Part shown: in pieces, positions 7,942-16,592 of the stretch
Layout of the letters: every line of letters begins with the position of its first letter
Numbering within the stretch: position 1 is the stretch's first letter
NCBI RefSeq assembly: GCF_020991365.1
Contig: NZ_JAJLRA010000038.1
Location: forward strand, 1-42,408
Source: Streptacidiphilus sp. ASG 303
GTDB taxonomy: Bacteria; Actinomycetota; Actinomycetes; Streptomycetales; Streptomycetaceae
DNA: 42,408 nucleotides
Direction: 5' to 3'
The notes under the pieces: model-generated
Seen by the model: only the letters and a program-made list of their open reading frames with translations
What the model was told of the DNA's origin: nothing
Database searches by the model: none
Translations under genes and position numbers: made by a program

Positions 7942-8538
7942 TCACCGGCCACCGCCGCCCGAGCCGCCGACCCAGCTCACGATGGGGCGGACCGGCGGCA
8001 GCCCCCACGGCTCCAGTGCTCCGCCGACCAGGTCCGCCAGGAACTGGACCGCCCCGCCGGTGTAGTGCCACCAGCACCCGTTGCGGGAGGCGACGGTGAC
8101 CGTCCAGGCCCATGGTCCGGCGGGGCTGGTGGCCCACAGGAAGAAGTCCCCCTCGTTGGAGGTGCCCCAGGGATACAGACCGCCCGGCGCAGGCCAGGGG
8201 TGCAGCGGAACGGTCAGCTCCGCGTCCTCGCACCACTCCGCAGCCGTCTCCAGAAGATCTCGGCCTCCCTCGGGCCAGCCCCGTTCCGTGCCCGGTCCGG
8301 GAAGGCCGACCAGCAGGAAGCCGCCCAGCTCGAAAGCCGGGTACAACTCGCTCAGCAGCTTGAAGTCAGCCGGCAGCGCCGCCCCCAGGTCCGTCTCCAA
8401 CTCCGACCAGTCGAGGACCGCCGGCACCGGACGGCAGTGCGTAGCAAGACCGGGCACGACACGTTCCAGCTCCGCAACCGACTCGAGCGGATCGGACATC
8501 CGACGGCGAGGCACCTGGGTACCGACAAGATCGTCCAT
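7942..8538 (-). CDS. SUKH (SMI1/KNR4) family protein
   Basis: 198 residues from ATG 8538 (ATG 8499 is an alternative; neither has a strong ribosome binding site). The N-terminal part VLDWSELETDLGAALPADFK and KLLSELYPAFELGGFLLVG is the SMI1/KNR4 fold signature, followed by GTSNEGDFFLWATSPAGPW and NGCWWHYTGGAVQFLADLVG. SUKH proteins are widespread as immunity proteins against contact-dependent and polymorphic nuclease toxins and also occur as orphans. No toxin gene adjoins it here; the Rhs toxin at 20.5-28.1 kb has its own immunity candidate. An orphan immunity gene is the best reading. Confidence 0.75.
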   Translation of the reverse strand: MDDLVGTQVPRRRMSDPLESVAELERVVPGLATHCRPVPAVLDWSELETDLGAALPADFKLLSELYPAFELGGFLLVGLPGPGTERGWPEGGRDLLETAAEWCEDAELTVPLHPWPAPGGLYPWGTSNEGDFFLWATSPAGPWAWTVTVASRNGCWWHYTGGAVQFLADLVGGALEPWGLPPVRPIVSWVGGSGGGGR

Positions 8539-8642
8539 GCGACCAGACTGCCAGAGCGTCTCCGTACCCCCGCCGCGGGTCGATGGCTCATGGTCCCTGG
8601 GAGGCGCGCTGCAAGAAGCCGCCACCGCCCCTCATGTGAGCC

Positions 8643-9101
8643 ATGGACCTGCGCCCGGAACTGCTCCCCCCGCCCGTGTCCCGGCGGCGCCTGGATGAGC
8701 TCGCCCTTGCCGTCGAGTGGATCGAGGCCCTGCTCGACCGCGGAGAACGGGCGCAGGCGCAGGACGCCGTCGTCGCCTTCAACGCGGTGACCGGACACAC
8801 ATACACGCTCGACGACTTCGCGACCTGGAGCGGCTGGCGCAGCCTGGAGGAGTTCGCCTGCGAGGCCGCGCGGCCGGCCCGCCCGAAGGTGCCCGGCGTC
8901 ACCCGCGCCGAGCTTGCCGAGATCGCCCGCCGGACCATGGGCGCGTCCCCGGAGACGGACTACTACCTGCGGCTCCTCGAGGCCAACGTGCCGCATCCCC
9001 GTGTCGGCGACCTCGTCTTCCATCCGCCCGCCGAGCTGCTGGGCGCCTCCGCCGAGGCGGTCGTCGACGCCGCGCTGGGCTACCGCGCGATCGCGTTGTA
9101 G
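8643..9101 (+). CDS. Conserved hypothetical protein
   Basis: 152 residues, soluble, without signal peptide or membrane segment. I do not recognise a named domain. The N-terminal half is helical and acidic (VEWIEALLDRGERAQAQDAV, then AFNAVTGHTYTLDDFATWSG). The C-terminal half ends with ETDYYLRLLEANVPHPRVGD and a segment VFHPPAELLGASAEAVVDAA. Strong GC3 bias along the whole frame and a terminator-like hairpin 35 nt downstream support a real gene. It converges on the CU044_5270-type gene and is divergent from the SUKH gene. Confidence 0.65.
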   Translation: MDLRPELLPPPVSRRRLDELALAVEWIEALLDRGERAQAQDAVVAFNAVTGHTYTLDDFATWSGWRSLEEFACEAARPARPKVPGVTRAELAEIARRTMGASPETDYYLRLLEANVPHPRVGDLVFHPPAELLGASAEAVVDAALGYRAIAL

Positions 9102-9135
9102 CCGCAGCCCCCCGCGCCTCCCCGGGCGGGGACGC

Positions 9136-9176
9136 CGCCGCCCGGCGGCCGCCTGAGAAGGGCCTGCCGGGCGGCG
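9136..9176. terminator. GC-rich hairpin between convergent genes
   Basis: CGCCGCCCGGC (9136-9146) pairs perfectly with GCCGGGCGGCG (9166-9176) across a 19-nt loop. It sits 35 nt after one gene and before the end of the convergent one, so it could stop transcription in both directions. There is no T tract, as is usual for Streptomyces terminators. Confidence 0.55.
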
Positions 9177-9302
9177 CACTGCTCCGTTTGCCGACGACCA
9201 TCCCCGTAGCCTGAAACCCCGCATCCTGACTCCGCCAATTCCAGGGCGCATCGGGTCGCACAAAGGTTCCCAGGCGGATCGGCCGATCATGGCTGTTTCC
9301 GA

Positions 9303-10325
9303 TCAGGAGTTCGATCTCGCGCCGGGGGTCTGCCCTGCGGCGTCGACGATGCCGCGGCCGACGACGGCGATGGAGGTCACCTCGTCCCCCGCCCTGCCCC
9401 AGGGGCCGTCCTCCAGGAGGACGGTGCGCTCGCCGAGCAGGCGCAGGCTCCGCCTGTCGAAGATCCACTCCGAGCGCTCGCCGCCGTGGACCCGGGCGAC
9501 GGCCACGCCGTGCCGGCCGGCCGCGTCGACGGCGTCGTCGACCGTCACCACCCCGGGGATGCGCCCCGCGGCCCGGTACAGCGCCGCGCTGACCCGGGGA
9601 GGCGCGACGGAGGAGCGCAGCAGGTCGCCGATGGTGGTGAAGGCCTCCTGGTCCGGCCCGGTGGTCGACCCCGAGCCGGGTCCGTGGTTGAGGTCGGCGT
9701 CGGCGTAGATCCGCTTCAGCAGGGCCTGCGGGTCGGTCGGCAGGCCGGCCAGGAACGCGTAGGTGGGCGAGTTGAGCGTGCCGCCGTGGAGGGCCGGGGT
9801 CTGCCGGTCGCCGCCGCTGCTGCGCTGGAGGCCGGGCCGGTCGCCGTCCACCGGCGTCCAGTCCTCCCGGTTCTGAGTGATGGTGTCGCGCTGCATCGAG
9901 CCGTCGCTTCTCTCGCTCAGCGAGGTGCTGTGGCCGACCGTCCTGACGTAGGTGTACTGGCCGGCGCGGGGCTGCGCCTGGGGCCGGGCGTAGGCGGCCT
10001 GCGCCACCCGGTCCAGGAGCTGCACGGATGCAGCGGTGGCCGGCGGCGTCCTCTCACCCGGCGCGCCGCTGCCCTGGGTGGCCACCACCACGGCGACGGC
10101 TGCGGCGGTGGCGGCCACTGCCGTCAGGACGAGGCGGACCCGTCGCCGGGCGGCCGGGGCGGAAGGGCGGTGGGAGCGGTCGATCTCGTTCAGCAGGAAC
10201 TCCCTGGTCGTGCCCAGACGGCCCGGTGGCAGGCCCGGGTGGGGCGGCGGTGGCAGCAGTCGTCCGAGTTCGCGGCGCTCGCGGTGCTCGTCCTGCTCAT
10301 GGCTGTCCGCGGATGCGGTGGTCAC
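9303..10325 (-). CDS. CU044_5270-type membrane protein, partner of ECF sigma factor
   Basis: 340 residues. The start is the GTG at 10325, whose GTGA overlaps the stop of the sigma-factor gene and implies translational coupling. The cytoplasmic N-terminus (about 1-60, with LGRLLPPPPHPGLPPGRLGT) is followed by one membrane segment (VRLVLTAVAATAAAVAVVVA) and a large extracytoplasmic domain with YVRTVGHST, FLAGLPTDPQALLKRIYADA and IPGVVTVDDAVDAAGRHGVA. This layout is what I recall as the CU044_5270 family. Because it is always paired with an ECF sigma gene, an anti-sigma or signal-sensing role is commonly assumed, but no ZAS-type zinc motif is visible. The last residues after VDAAGQTP look unusually extended. 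Confidence 0.75.
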   Translation of the reverse strand: MTTASADSHEQDEHRERRELGRLLPPPPHPGLPPGRLGTTREFLLNEIDRSHRPSAPAARRRVRLVLTAVAATAAAVAVVVATQGSGAPGERTPPATAASVQLLDRVAQAAYARPQAQPRAGQYTYVRTVGHSTSLSERSDGSMQRDTITQNREDWTPVDGDRPGLQRSSGGDRQTPALHGGTLNSPTYAFLAGLPTDPQALLKRIYADADLNHGPGSGSTTGPDQEAFTTIGDLLRSSVAPPRVSAALYRAAGRIPGVVTVDDAVDAAGRHGVAVARVHGGERSEWIFDRRSLRLLGERTVLLEDGPWGRAGDEVTSIAVVGRGIVDAAGQTPGARSNS

Positions 10326-10963
10326 GGCTGCCTCCCCGGGTGGCTCCTCATGGACGACCGGCTGTCGTGGACGTGGTGTCCGCGGCCGCGGTCCGGTTCC
10401 CTCGCTCCCCGCTCCGGCGGGCCTTGTGCCGCGACGGTCCTGCGGAGTCTGTCCCGGGCGCGGGACAGCCGGGACCGGACGGTGCCCACGGGGATGCCCA
10501 GGGCCTGTGCGGCCTCCGCGTAGCCCAGTCCCGACCACACCACGAGGGTGAAGACCTCGCGTTCGCTGCGGCGCAGCCGCCCGAGCGCCGCCACGGCCGC
10601 GGCTGCCGTGGCGGCGTCGGCGATCCTGCCCACGACCTCGTCGGCGAAGTCCGGTACCGGCTCACGGGGAGGAAGGCGGGACATCGCCGCACGGTGCCGG
10701 CGCGCGGCTCTCGCGGTGTTGCGGAGCACGTTGGTGGCGATGCCCAGCAGCCACGCCCGCGGGTTGACCACGTCGCCGCGCAGTCTGTCCCGCAGCCGCC
10801 AGGCCTCGAGGAACGTCAGTGACACCACGTCATCGGCGGTGTTTCCGTCCCCGGTGGCGCGGGCCGCGTGCGCGTGCACCGTCCGGGCGTGCTCGTCGAA
10901 GAGCGCGGCGAAGGCGCGGCGGTCGCCGGTCGGGTTCTGCTGACTGGGCAGGAAGGACTCCAC
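10322..10963 (-). CDS. ECF-type RNA polymerase sigma factor
   Basis: 213 residues from the GTG at 10963; the frame stays open to 11077, inside the inverted-repeat element, so the start is uncertain. Region 2 is AFAALFDEHARTVHAHAARA, then DDVVSLTFLEAWRLRDRLRG and NPRAWLLGIATNVLRN. Region 4 is ALGRLRRSEREVFTLVVWSG, then YAEAAQALGIPVGTVRSRLS, including the helix-turn-helix for -35 recognition. No extra SnoaL-like C-terminal domain is present. It should direct RNA polymerase to a small regulon, likely controlled by the membrane protein encoded by the overlapping downstream gene. Confidence 0.9.
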   Translation of the reverse strand: MESFLPSQQNPTGDRRAFAALFDEHARTVHAHAARATGDGNTADDVVSLTFLEAWRLRDRLRGDVVNPRAWLLGIATNVLRNTARAARRHRAAMSRLPPREPVPDFADEVVGRIADAATAAAAVAALGRLRRSEREVFTLVVWSGLGYAEAAQALGIPVGTVRSRLSRARDRLRRTVAAQGPPERGAREPDRGRGHHVHDSRSSMRSHPGRQP

Positions 10964-11047
10964 GTCCTTCTGGTGTCCGCAGCGGCAGGAGGGTTCCCGA
11001 AGACCTGCCGATCGCCGGGGCAGCGGGCGGGGCCTGCACTCCGCACT

Positions 11048-11179
11048 GACTTGTGATAACAGCCGTGACAGCGCCACTCTCCTTGCGGAGATGCGCCGTG
11101 CCCTTCACGCGCACCTTCCGAACGGTGCTTCGGAAGGTGCCAGGTCCCAAAGGATTTGCTAAGGCTGTTATCACAAGTC
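11048..11179. repeat. 132-bp element with perfect 17-bp terminal inverted repeats and internal hairpin
   Basis: GACTTGTGATAACAGCC at 11048-11064 is repeated exactly in reverse complement at 11163-11179. Inside, GCACCTTCCGAA (11111-11122) and TTCGGAAGGTGC (11129-11140) form a perfect 12-bp stem with a 6-nt loop. The unit lies between the divergent sigma-factor and recombinase genes, ending 24 nt before the recombinase ATG. It could be a MITE, a recombination site of the neighbouring tyrosine recombinase, or a bidirectional operator. No target duplication is obvious outside the repeats. Confidence 0.75.
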
Positions 11180-11203
11180 GTTCTTCGTGCAAGTCTCTGT
11201 CCC

Positions 11204-12007
11204 ATGGAGCCCGACCCCTACGCCGTCCTGCAGGACTGGCTCACCGGCCGCCCCTACGCCGAGGGCACCCGCGAGGACTACGAACGCGAGGCCACCGCCT
11301 GGATCGAGCACATCGGGGCGAAGGTGTGGCGCGCCAGCGCCCGCGACGTGAGCCACTGGGCAGCCGCCGGCAACCCCCGCACCGAAGCATGGCGCATCAG
11401 CTGCCTGCGCTCCTTCTACCGCCACGCCGCCGAGACCGACCCCCGGGTGAGGAACCCGCTCCCCCGCGGCCTGAGGCCCCCCGTCGCCACCCTGCCCCCC
11501 GGCCGGCCCGCCCTCGACGCCACCCAGGCCGCCCTCTTCCTCTCCGCCCTCGACCGCTACCGCGGCCCGCACGCCGAACGCGCCCGCGCCCTCGGCTACC
11601 TCATCCTCGGCATGGACCTGCGCGCCCACCAGGCCGTCGCCCTCGACCTCGACGACTGGATCCACGAACAGCACCGCACCACCGCCCGCATCACCCTCAA
11701 GGGCGGCGGCACCGCCCTGCGCGAAGTCCCCCCGCCCGTCGCGCTCGCCGTCGCCGAGTACCTCCCCCACCGCCGCACCGCCGCCCCCCACAGCACCCCC
11801 GGGGCCGGTCCTCTGCTCACCAGCGGCCGCGGCCGGCGCCTGGACAGCTACAACACCCCCACCGGCATCCTCCGCACCGTCGCCTCCACCCACCCCCTCC
11901 TCGCCGATCTCGCCCCCGCCCTCACCAGCGACGGCCTCGCCGCCAGCCCCAGCCCCTTCGCTCCGACGCAGGCATCCGTTACCCCGCAAGGCCGCCCCGT
12001 CCGCTGA
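11204..12007 (+). CDS. Tyrosine recombinase, C-terminal catalytic end missing
   Basis: 267 residues from ATG 11204. The N-terminal SAM-like core-binding domain is seen in AVLQDWLTGRPYAEGTREDY, IEHIGAKVWRASARDVSHW and WRISCLRSFYRHAAE. The catalytic domain begins normally: the first Arg lies in GMDLRAHQAVALDLDDW and the Lys in ITLKGGGTALREVPPP. Where the H-x-x-R box should follow, the sequence reads LTSDGLAASPSPFAPTQASV and stops soon after, so HxxR, the second His and the nucleophilic Tyr are absent. The protein may still bind DNA but should not recombine. It lies beside the 132-bp inverted-repeat element. Confidence 0.7.
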   Translation: MEPDPYAVLQDWLTGRPYAEGTREDYEREATAWIEHIGAKVWRASARDVSHWAAAGNPRTEAWRISCLRSFYRHAAETDPRVRNPLPRGLRPPVATLPPGRPALDATQAALFLSALDRYRGPHAERARALGYLILGMDLRAHQAVALDLDDWIHEQHRTTARITLKGGGTALREVPPPVALAVAEYLPHRRTAAPHSTPGAGPLLTSGRGRRLDSYNTPTGILRTVASTHPLLADLAPALTSDGLAASPSPFAPTQASVTPQGRPVR

Positions 12008-12515
12008 AGACCGCTCTGCCAGCCTCCAGTCGCCGCCCCGCCAAGCGCACCGGCAAATTCCCTGGTGGACCTCCCACCCACCGCTCGCGAGACAGGCCGC
12101 CGACACGTCGGCTGCGCGCCAAGGCCGACCGCGCCCGAAGACACCGTGTCGACGTCCCCGGCGCTGATGCGCCACGCCCTGGACGGCACACACCACGAGG
12201 TGAGCGGCTTCGAGGCGGGGCCGGACCCGGGCTGGGATCCGCACGAGGGCCGCCCTCCTCGGCGGCGCATCCGGCGACCACCGGCCGGAGGACCGGTGGC
12301 GGACCGCGCGAACCGATTCGCGTTTCACGACGAGGACAAAGAGTGTCCCGCTCTTGCGACTTGAGAGGACCCTGTCGGAAGGCTCCGGTCAGGCTAGAGT
12401 CCCTCCTCAGGCACGGCGGCAGGACGCCTCTCAGCCGGCCGTCCCGGTGTCGACGGCCCGCGGGCCCCTCCGACAGGGCGCGCCGCACCCACCAGCTCTG
12501 GCAAGGAGAACCCTC
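12008..12515. other. 508-bp gap, no convincing gene
   Basis: Open frames here lack recognisable domains. The stretch holds a hairpin CCACCGG/CCGGTGG at 12278-12299 that might end recombinase transcription, and a possible -10 box TAGAGT at 12395-12400 about 115 nt before the lipoprotein gene. AAGGAG at 12503-12508 is that gene's ribosome binding site. The 5' part could hold decayed remains of the recombinase C-terminus, but I could not read it in any frame. Confidence 0.4.
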
Positions 12516-13106
12516 ATGCGTCAGCCCCTCGCCGTGCTCGGCGCTACGGCCCTGCTCGGCCTGTCGGCCACCGCCTGCTCCTCTTCGGGCGCGGCTCCGT
12601 CCCAGGACGCCACTCCCGCCCCCGCGGTATCCCGGGCGGCACCGAGCGCCGCATCGACGCCGGCCCTTGCCGGGCCGACGACCGCGGAGGCGGTCATCCG
12701 AGCCGTAGCTGCCCTGAAGAGCGAGCAGACGCCCGCAGAGCTCACCGTGGTCTATGACGAGAACACCGACCAGAACCACATGCTGGGCCGACCCGGCAAG
12801 TACACCTCCAAGGCGTCCTTCACCGACCGTCGGATCGCGGTGTCCGAGGCGAACGACACCTCCAAGGGGGCAGTCGACCTCGGCGGGAGCGTCGAGTACT
12901 TCCCCACCGAGGAGCAGGCCGCCGCTCGCGCGAAGTACATCCAGTCCGCCCTGAACTCGGTTCCCGGCCTGGGCACTGAATACGACTTCGTTGCAGACTC
13001 CGGGGCTCTGCTGCGGGTCAGCGGCGTCCTGCCGCCTTCAAAGGCCAACGCCTACAGGGACGCTCTCGCGCAGGTCACCGGAACCCGGGTCACCACGATG
13101 AGCTGA
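12516..13106 (+). CDS. Secreted lipoprotein, unknown function
   Basis: 196 residues. The start ATG 12516 follows AAGGAG with a seven-base spacer. A short signal peptide ends in the lipobox LSATAC, giving a lipid-anchored cysteine at about residue 21, followed by a Ser/Ala/Pro/Thr linker to about residue 50. The mature domain has TTAEAVIRAVAALKSEQTPA, VVYDENTDQNHMLGRPGKYT, KASFTDRRIAVS and a C-terminal segment VLPPSKANAYRDALAQVTGT. No catalytic motif is recognisable. A small ligand-binding or wall-associated role would be guesswork. It is monocistronic in this window. Confidence 0.8.
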   Translation: MRQPLAVLGATALLGLSATACSSSGAAPSQDATPAPAVSRAAPSAASTPALAGPTTAEAVIRAVAALKSEQTPAELTVVYDENTDQNHMLGRPGKYTSKASFTDRRIAVSEANDTSKGAVDLGGSVEYFPTEEQAAARAKYIQSALNSVPGLGTEYDFVADSGALLRVSGVLPPSKANAYRDALAQVTGTRVTTMS

Positions 13107-13228
13107 CCGGGTGTCGCGCACCGCTCCTGCCATGGGGCCTGTCTGACGGTTCGCGCCGGACACCGCACAGGCGCCCTGATCTGGAGTCCTGTCGGCACCG
13201 GTCGTACAAGCCCGGTCGCGGCGGCCGG

Positions 13229-13976
13229 TCAGGGGGGGGCGGGTGCCATGAGGTCGGTCTTGCGGACCGGTGCGATCCGGGCGAGCCGGCCGTCCGCCTC
13301 CGGCCGGGAGAGCCGGCGGTCCCGTGCCGGCGAGGGCTCCATGCATTCGAAGGTGCGGCCGTTGACCCAGCCGAACGAGCCGAACGGCGGGTGCAGGACG
13401 AGCACCCGCACGCCGTCGAGCGGCCTGATGTCCCCGGGGACCCCTTCGGGTGCGACGTAGCCCCCATGGCCGTCGAACAGGCGGAAGCGCCGAAGGACGG
13501 GCCTGCCGCGGACCGTGTGATCGTCACCTTCGGCCAGTCCTCGGCATCGGCCCAGGCCAGAGCGATCGCCCTGGCCTGGGCCGCGTCGAGGCCGTTCCGC
13601 GCGGCGACAGCCGCTCGGACACGCACCACCTCTCCCACGCCGTCGGCTCCCAGCGCCGGCGCGAGCCGGTCCGGCACCTCCTGCGCCCAGAGGACGGGGA
13701 CCACGGTGAACCTCTGCAGGGCCTCGGTCGTCCGCTCGGGCAGCACGCCGGCAAGCGCGACCGGCGATCTGTCCCACTCGACGCAGGCGCCGGCGAGGAC
13801 CGCCGCCTTGGTGAACGTCCCGCAGAGGGCGGGCAGATGCGGGGCCAGCGCCTCGACGGCCGCAGTGAGGGCGGCCGGGCCGCCCCCCGCAGGCGGTCTG
13901 CCTCAGTGCGGACAGGGCTCGGCGGAACCCCTCCTCCGAGCGCTGTCCGCACCTGCGTGATCAGTTCGTCGACAGC
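13229..13976 (-). pseudogene. Frameshifted gene of unknown function
   Basis: Coding character moves between frames on the minus strand. From about 13976 (VDELITQVRTALGGG) and then FRRALSALRQTA it shifts near 13885 to PAALTAAVEALAPHLPALCG, then TVVPVLWAQEVPDRLAPALG and AIALAWADAEDWPKVTI. Near 13520 it shifts again to VRGRPVLRRFRLFDGHGGYV, VRVLVLHPPFGSFGWVNGR and a stop at 13229. The product would be about 240 residues. I do not recognise the family. Two or more frameshifts suggest decay, though sequencing error cannot be excluded from sequence alone. Confidence 0.5.
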
Positions 13977-14226
13977 CTGCGGACGGTCTCGGACACGGCC
14001 GCGACGGTGGCAGCCCGCCAGGTATGCGTCCGGTCCGGGGCGTCTACGGCCGGAAGGGTGAAGGCCGGTAGGGCATCGGAAGGAATCGCTCCGAAGGCCC
14101 CAGACGCAGATGCGGCCTCCTTCCGGCTGCTCACGTGCGGTCGGGCCAGGGGAAGCCGAGCTCCTCGGCGCGTGTGCGGCGGCAGCCGCACACCTGGGCC
14201 CAGGTGGTCGGGTGCTCCTCGGCCAG

Positions 14227-15956
14227 TCAGCGCAGGGCGGCGGCGGCCTGCGCCTCGGGCAAGGTGCCGTCGTCCGGGAGGACCCAGCGGAACTGGAGCG
14301 GGTCCGCGGCCCGTACCGGCGTGCCGGAGGCCAGTCCGGGCGCGTACCAGAAGGTGACCACGACGGCGTCCGGGGCGTCGAAGCCGCTGCCGGTCCAGCC
14401 CGGGCGCGCGTCCCACCGGCCCAGCAGCCCGGGCTGTCCGGCCAGCCCCGCCCTGATCAGGCGGGCCGTGGTGCGGGCCGGCCAGGACCAGGAGCGGTCG
14501 GCCTGCGCCCGGGCGATCTCCGCGTCGTAGGCGGCGGCGTCGAACCGGTGGGCGGGCGGCCGGGGCTCCGGTTCCCGGGAGCCGGGCCCGGCCGGCGGCC
14601 GCCGCCAGTCCTCCCACACCACCTGGTCCCCGTCGCGGCGGACGGTGACGTGGAGCGCGCCGCAGCACCCCTCGGTGCAGGAGGCCTCCGCGAGCTGCAC
14701 CTCGCGGGGCCGCGGCCCGGCGCGCAGCCGGCCGTCGTCCAGCAGGTACTCGGGGCTGTGGGCAGGGCCGCCGGTAAAGAGCTGGGGGACCACGGGGCGG
14801 CCGTCGATGAGGAGGCGGGCCTCGACGGGCCGGCAGTCGGCGGGGTCGGCCGCGACCACCTCGATGCGCAGCCCGCCGGGCGCGGCCGGGAGGAGGAAGG
14901 GCCGGCGTCCGGTGCGGCGGATCCAGTCGGCGCGCCGCCGCCGGTCCGCACCGCCAGTGGGGGCGTCGGGCGCGCAGGCCCAGCCGGGCTCGGCCAACAG
15001 GCATCCGAGTGAGGCCAGCAGCGCCTGGCGCCGGCCGGGCGGCCAGTCCAGCAGCACGGCGGTGCCGCTGCTCAGGTCCAGGGCGAGGGAGAGGAGCGCG
15101 GCGTGGTGGTCGAGGGTGGGCGGCAGCAGGTGGGCCCGGGTGACGACGCGCTCGTCCAGGGCGGGCGCGTCGCGGTGGGCGAGGAGGTCGGCCGGGTCGT
15201 CGTGCGACCACCCCATCCGGACGAGGAGCCTGACCGCTGCGGCGAGCAGGGCCGCATCACCGGGATGCCGGTCGAGCAGGTCGGGCAGGCGGACGGCCTC
15301 CGCGATCCGGCGGGCGGCCGTACTGCCGACGAGCCGCGGCGAGGCGGGGAGTGCGGCCGGCTACGCGCGGACGGCCTGCCGGTCCCGGTCCGCAGAGCGC
15401 GGACCAGGAACCGCAGTTCCTCGCGGCTGGCGTAGACGGTGAGCCAGGTGACGGCGGCCGCCCGGCGGTCGAGGGCGTCGAGGGCCTCGACGGCCGGGCG
15501 GGTGAGCCGCTGGAGCAGGCCGAGGACGGAGAGGTACGGCACGTCCTCGCTCTCACCGAGGCGGGCGAGCAGGGCGAGGCCGGCGGGTGCGGCGGTGCCG
15601 GTCCGGGTGAGCTGCCGGGCCAGAAAGCGGGCCGCGTCCTGCTGCCCGGGCGGGAGCGGGAGTTCGGCGACGGCGACGCGAACCAGGTGCGTGTGGCGGT
15701 CCTGGACGCCGAGCCGGGCCAAGCGACGGTGGAGGGCGGCGGAGTCGTCCGGCAGCGGGTCCAGCGCCTCGCGGACGGCGGCCTGCGCCGCCTCCCACGA
15801 CAGCGGGGCACCGCCCGTGTCGGACTGCTCGGGGAGGACGTAGCCGCGCCGGGGCGGGAGCCCGTCGGGGGATCCGCGCAGCAGCTGCCGCGCGTGGTCG
15901 TACAGGGCGGGTGCGGGCGGGAGGGTGGGCGCGTCGCGCTCATCCTGGGCGCTCAC
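14227..15956 (-). pseudogene. Frameshifted large gene of unknown function
   Basis: Two long minus-strand frames fit end to end. The upstream part runs from a GTG near 15956 (VSAQDERDAPTLPPAP) through HARQLLRGSPDGLPPRRGYV, RRLARLGVQDRHTHLVRVAV and VTWLTVYASREELRFLVRAL to about 15365. The downstream part continues with IAEAVRLPDLLDRHPGDAAL, RMGWSHDDPADLLAHRDAPA and ADPLQFRWVLPDDGTLPEAQ to the stop at 14227. One frameshift near 15360 would restore a protein of about 575 residues. A CCG segment (EASCTEGCCGALHVTV) is notable. No domain is recognised; it is soluble and Leu/Arg-rich. Confidence 0.55.
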
Positions 15957-16226
15957 CGGGCGGGGTGGGACTCGTTTCCACAGGTCATGCGCGCAGCATG
16001 CCAGGGCGGTCCGTGCCCTGTCGAAGGAATGGGAGGAGGGGGCCGGAGTCTGCACGGTGCCTGCCCCCGGCCGGCGGGCACGGACGGGGCGGCCTCCCCC
16101 GTGAGGGCATCAGCCGTCCTCCGCTCGGCTCCTCCGGGTGCCGTCCGCCCGGTCCCACCCCCACCGTCGCGGGGGCTGGCGTAGCGTGGCAGCGGTCAGC
16201 AACGAGGAAAGGAGCGCTCCGCCATC

Positions 16227-16592
16227 ATGAGCGCGCAGCCCGAGCACCACGGACACGACGAGCCCCTCATCGGCCGGCCGGAGCGCACGCCCGCCGCGCT
16301 GCGCGTCGCCCTGGCCCGGGTCGCGCCGCACCGGCTGGCGGAGATGGAGCGGCAGAAGGACGAAGTGATCGCGCTCGCGGCCCGCACCGGTCGCCTGGAC
16401 CCGATCACCCAGTTCCTGGAGGCCTGGGCCGTCGTGGTGGAGATCGCGCGTTTCCCCGGCGCGGCCGCCCGTCTGCACGCGGCCGAGCAGGCCGTTCAGC
16501 GCCTCGACCGCGGCGACCCTGCCTGGAGCCGGGCGGTGGCCGACATCCGGAGCCTGCAGGAGGCCGCGCGGCGGGCGGTCGCGGGTGAGTGA
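16227..16592 (+). CDS. DUF6247 family protein, possible antitoxin
   Basis: 121 residues from ATG 16227, with GGAAAGGAG about 13 bases upstream. The patterns RTPAALRVALARVAPHRLAE and MERQKDEVIALAARTGRLDP, then FLEAWAVVVEIARFPGAAAR, are the DUF6247 signature of Streptomyces. It is a small helical protein without membrane segments. Its stop overlaps the following gene by 8 nt, so the two are translationally coupled. DUF6247 genes commonly precede a small RelE/ParE-like gene, which suggests an antitoxin or chaperone role. That role is inference. Confidence 0.7.
   Translation: MSAQPEHHGHDEPLIGRPERTPAALRVALARVAPHRLAEMERQKDEVIALAARTGRLDPITQFLEAWAVVVEIARFPGAAARLHAAEQAVQRLDRGDPAWSRAVADIRSLQEAARRAVAGE

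Noticed and set aside
11053-12708. Plus-strand frame of 551 residues over the recombinase
   Set aside because: It is an Arg/Pro-rich shadow frame without domain structure; the recombinase frame at 11204 has recognisable motifs.
13961-15211. 416-residue minus-strand frame
   Set aside because: It is a highly Arg/Pro-rich shadow of the gene read in the frame ending at 14227.
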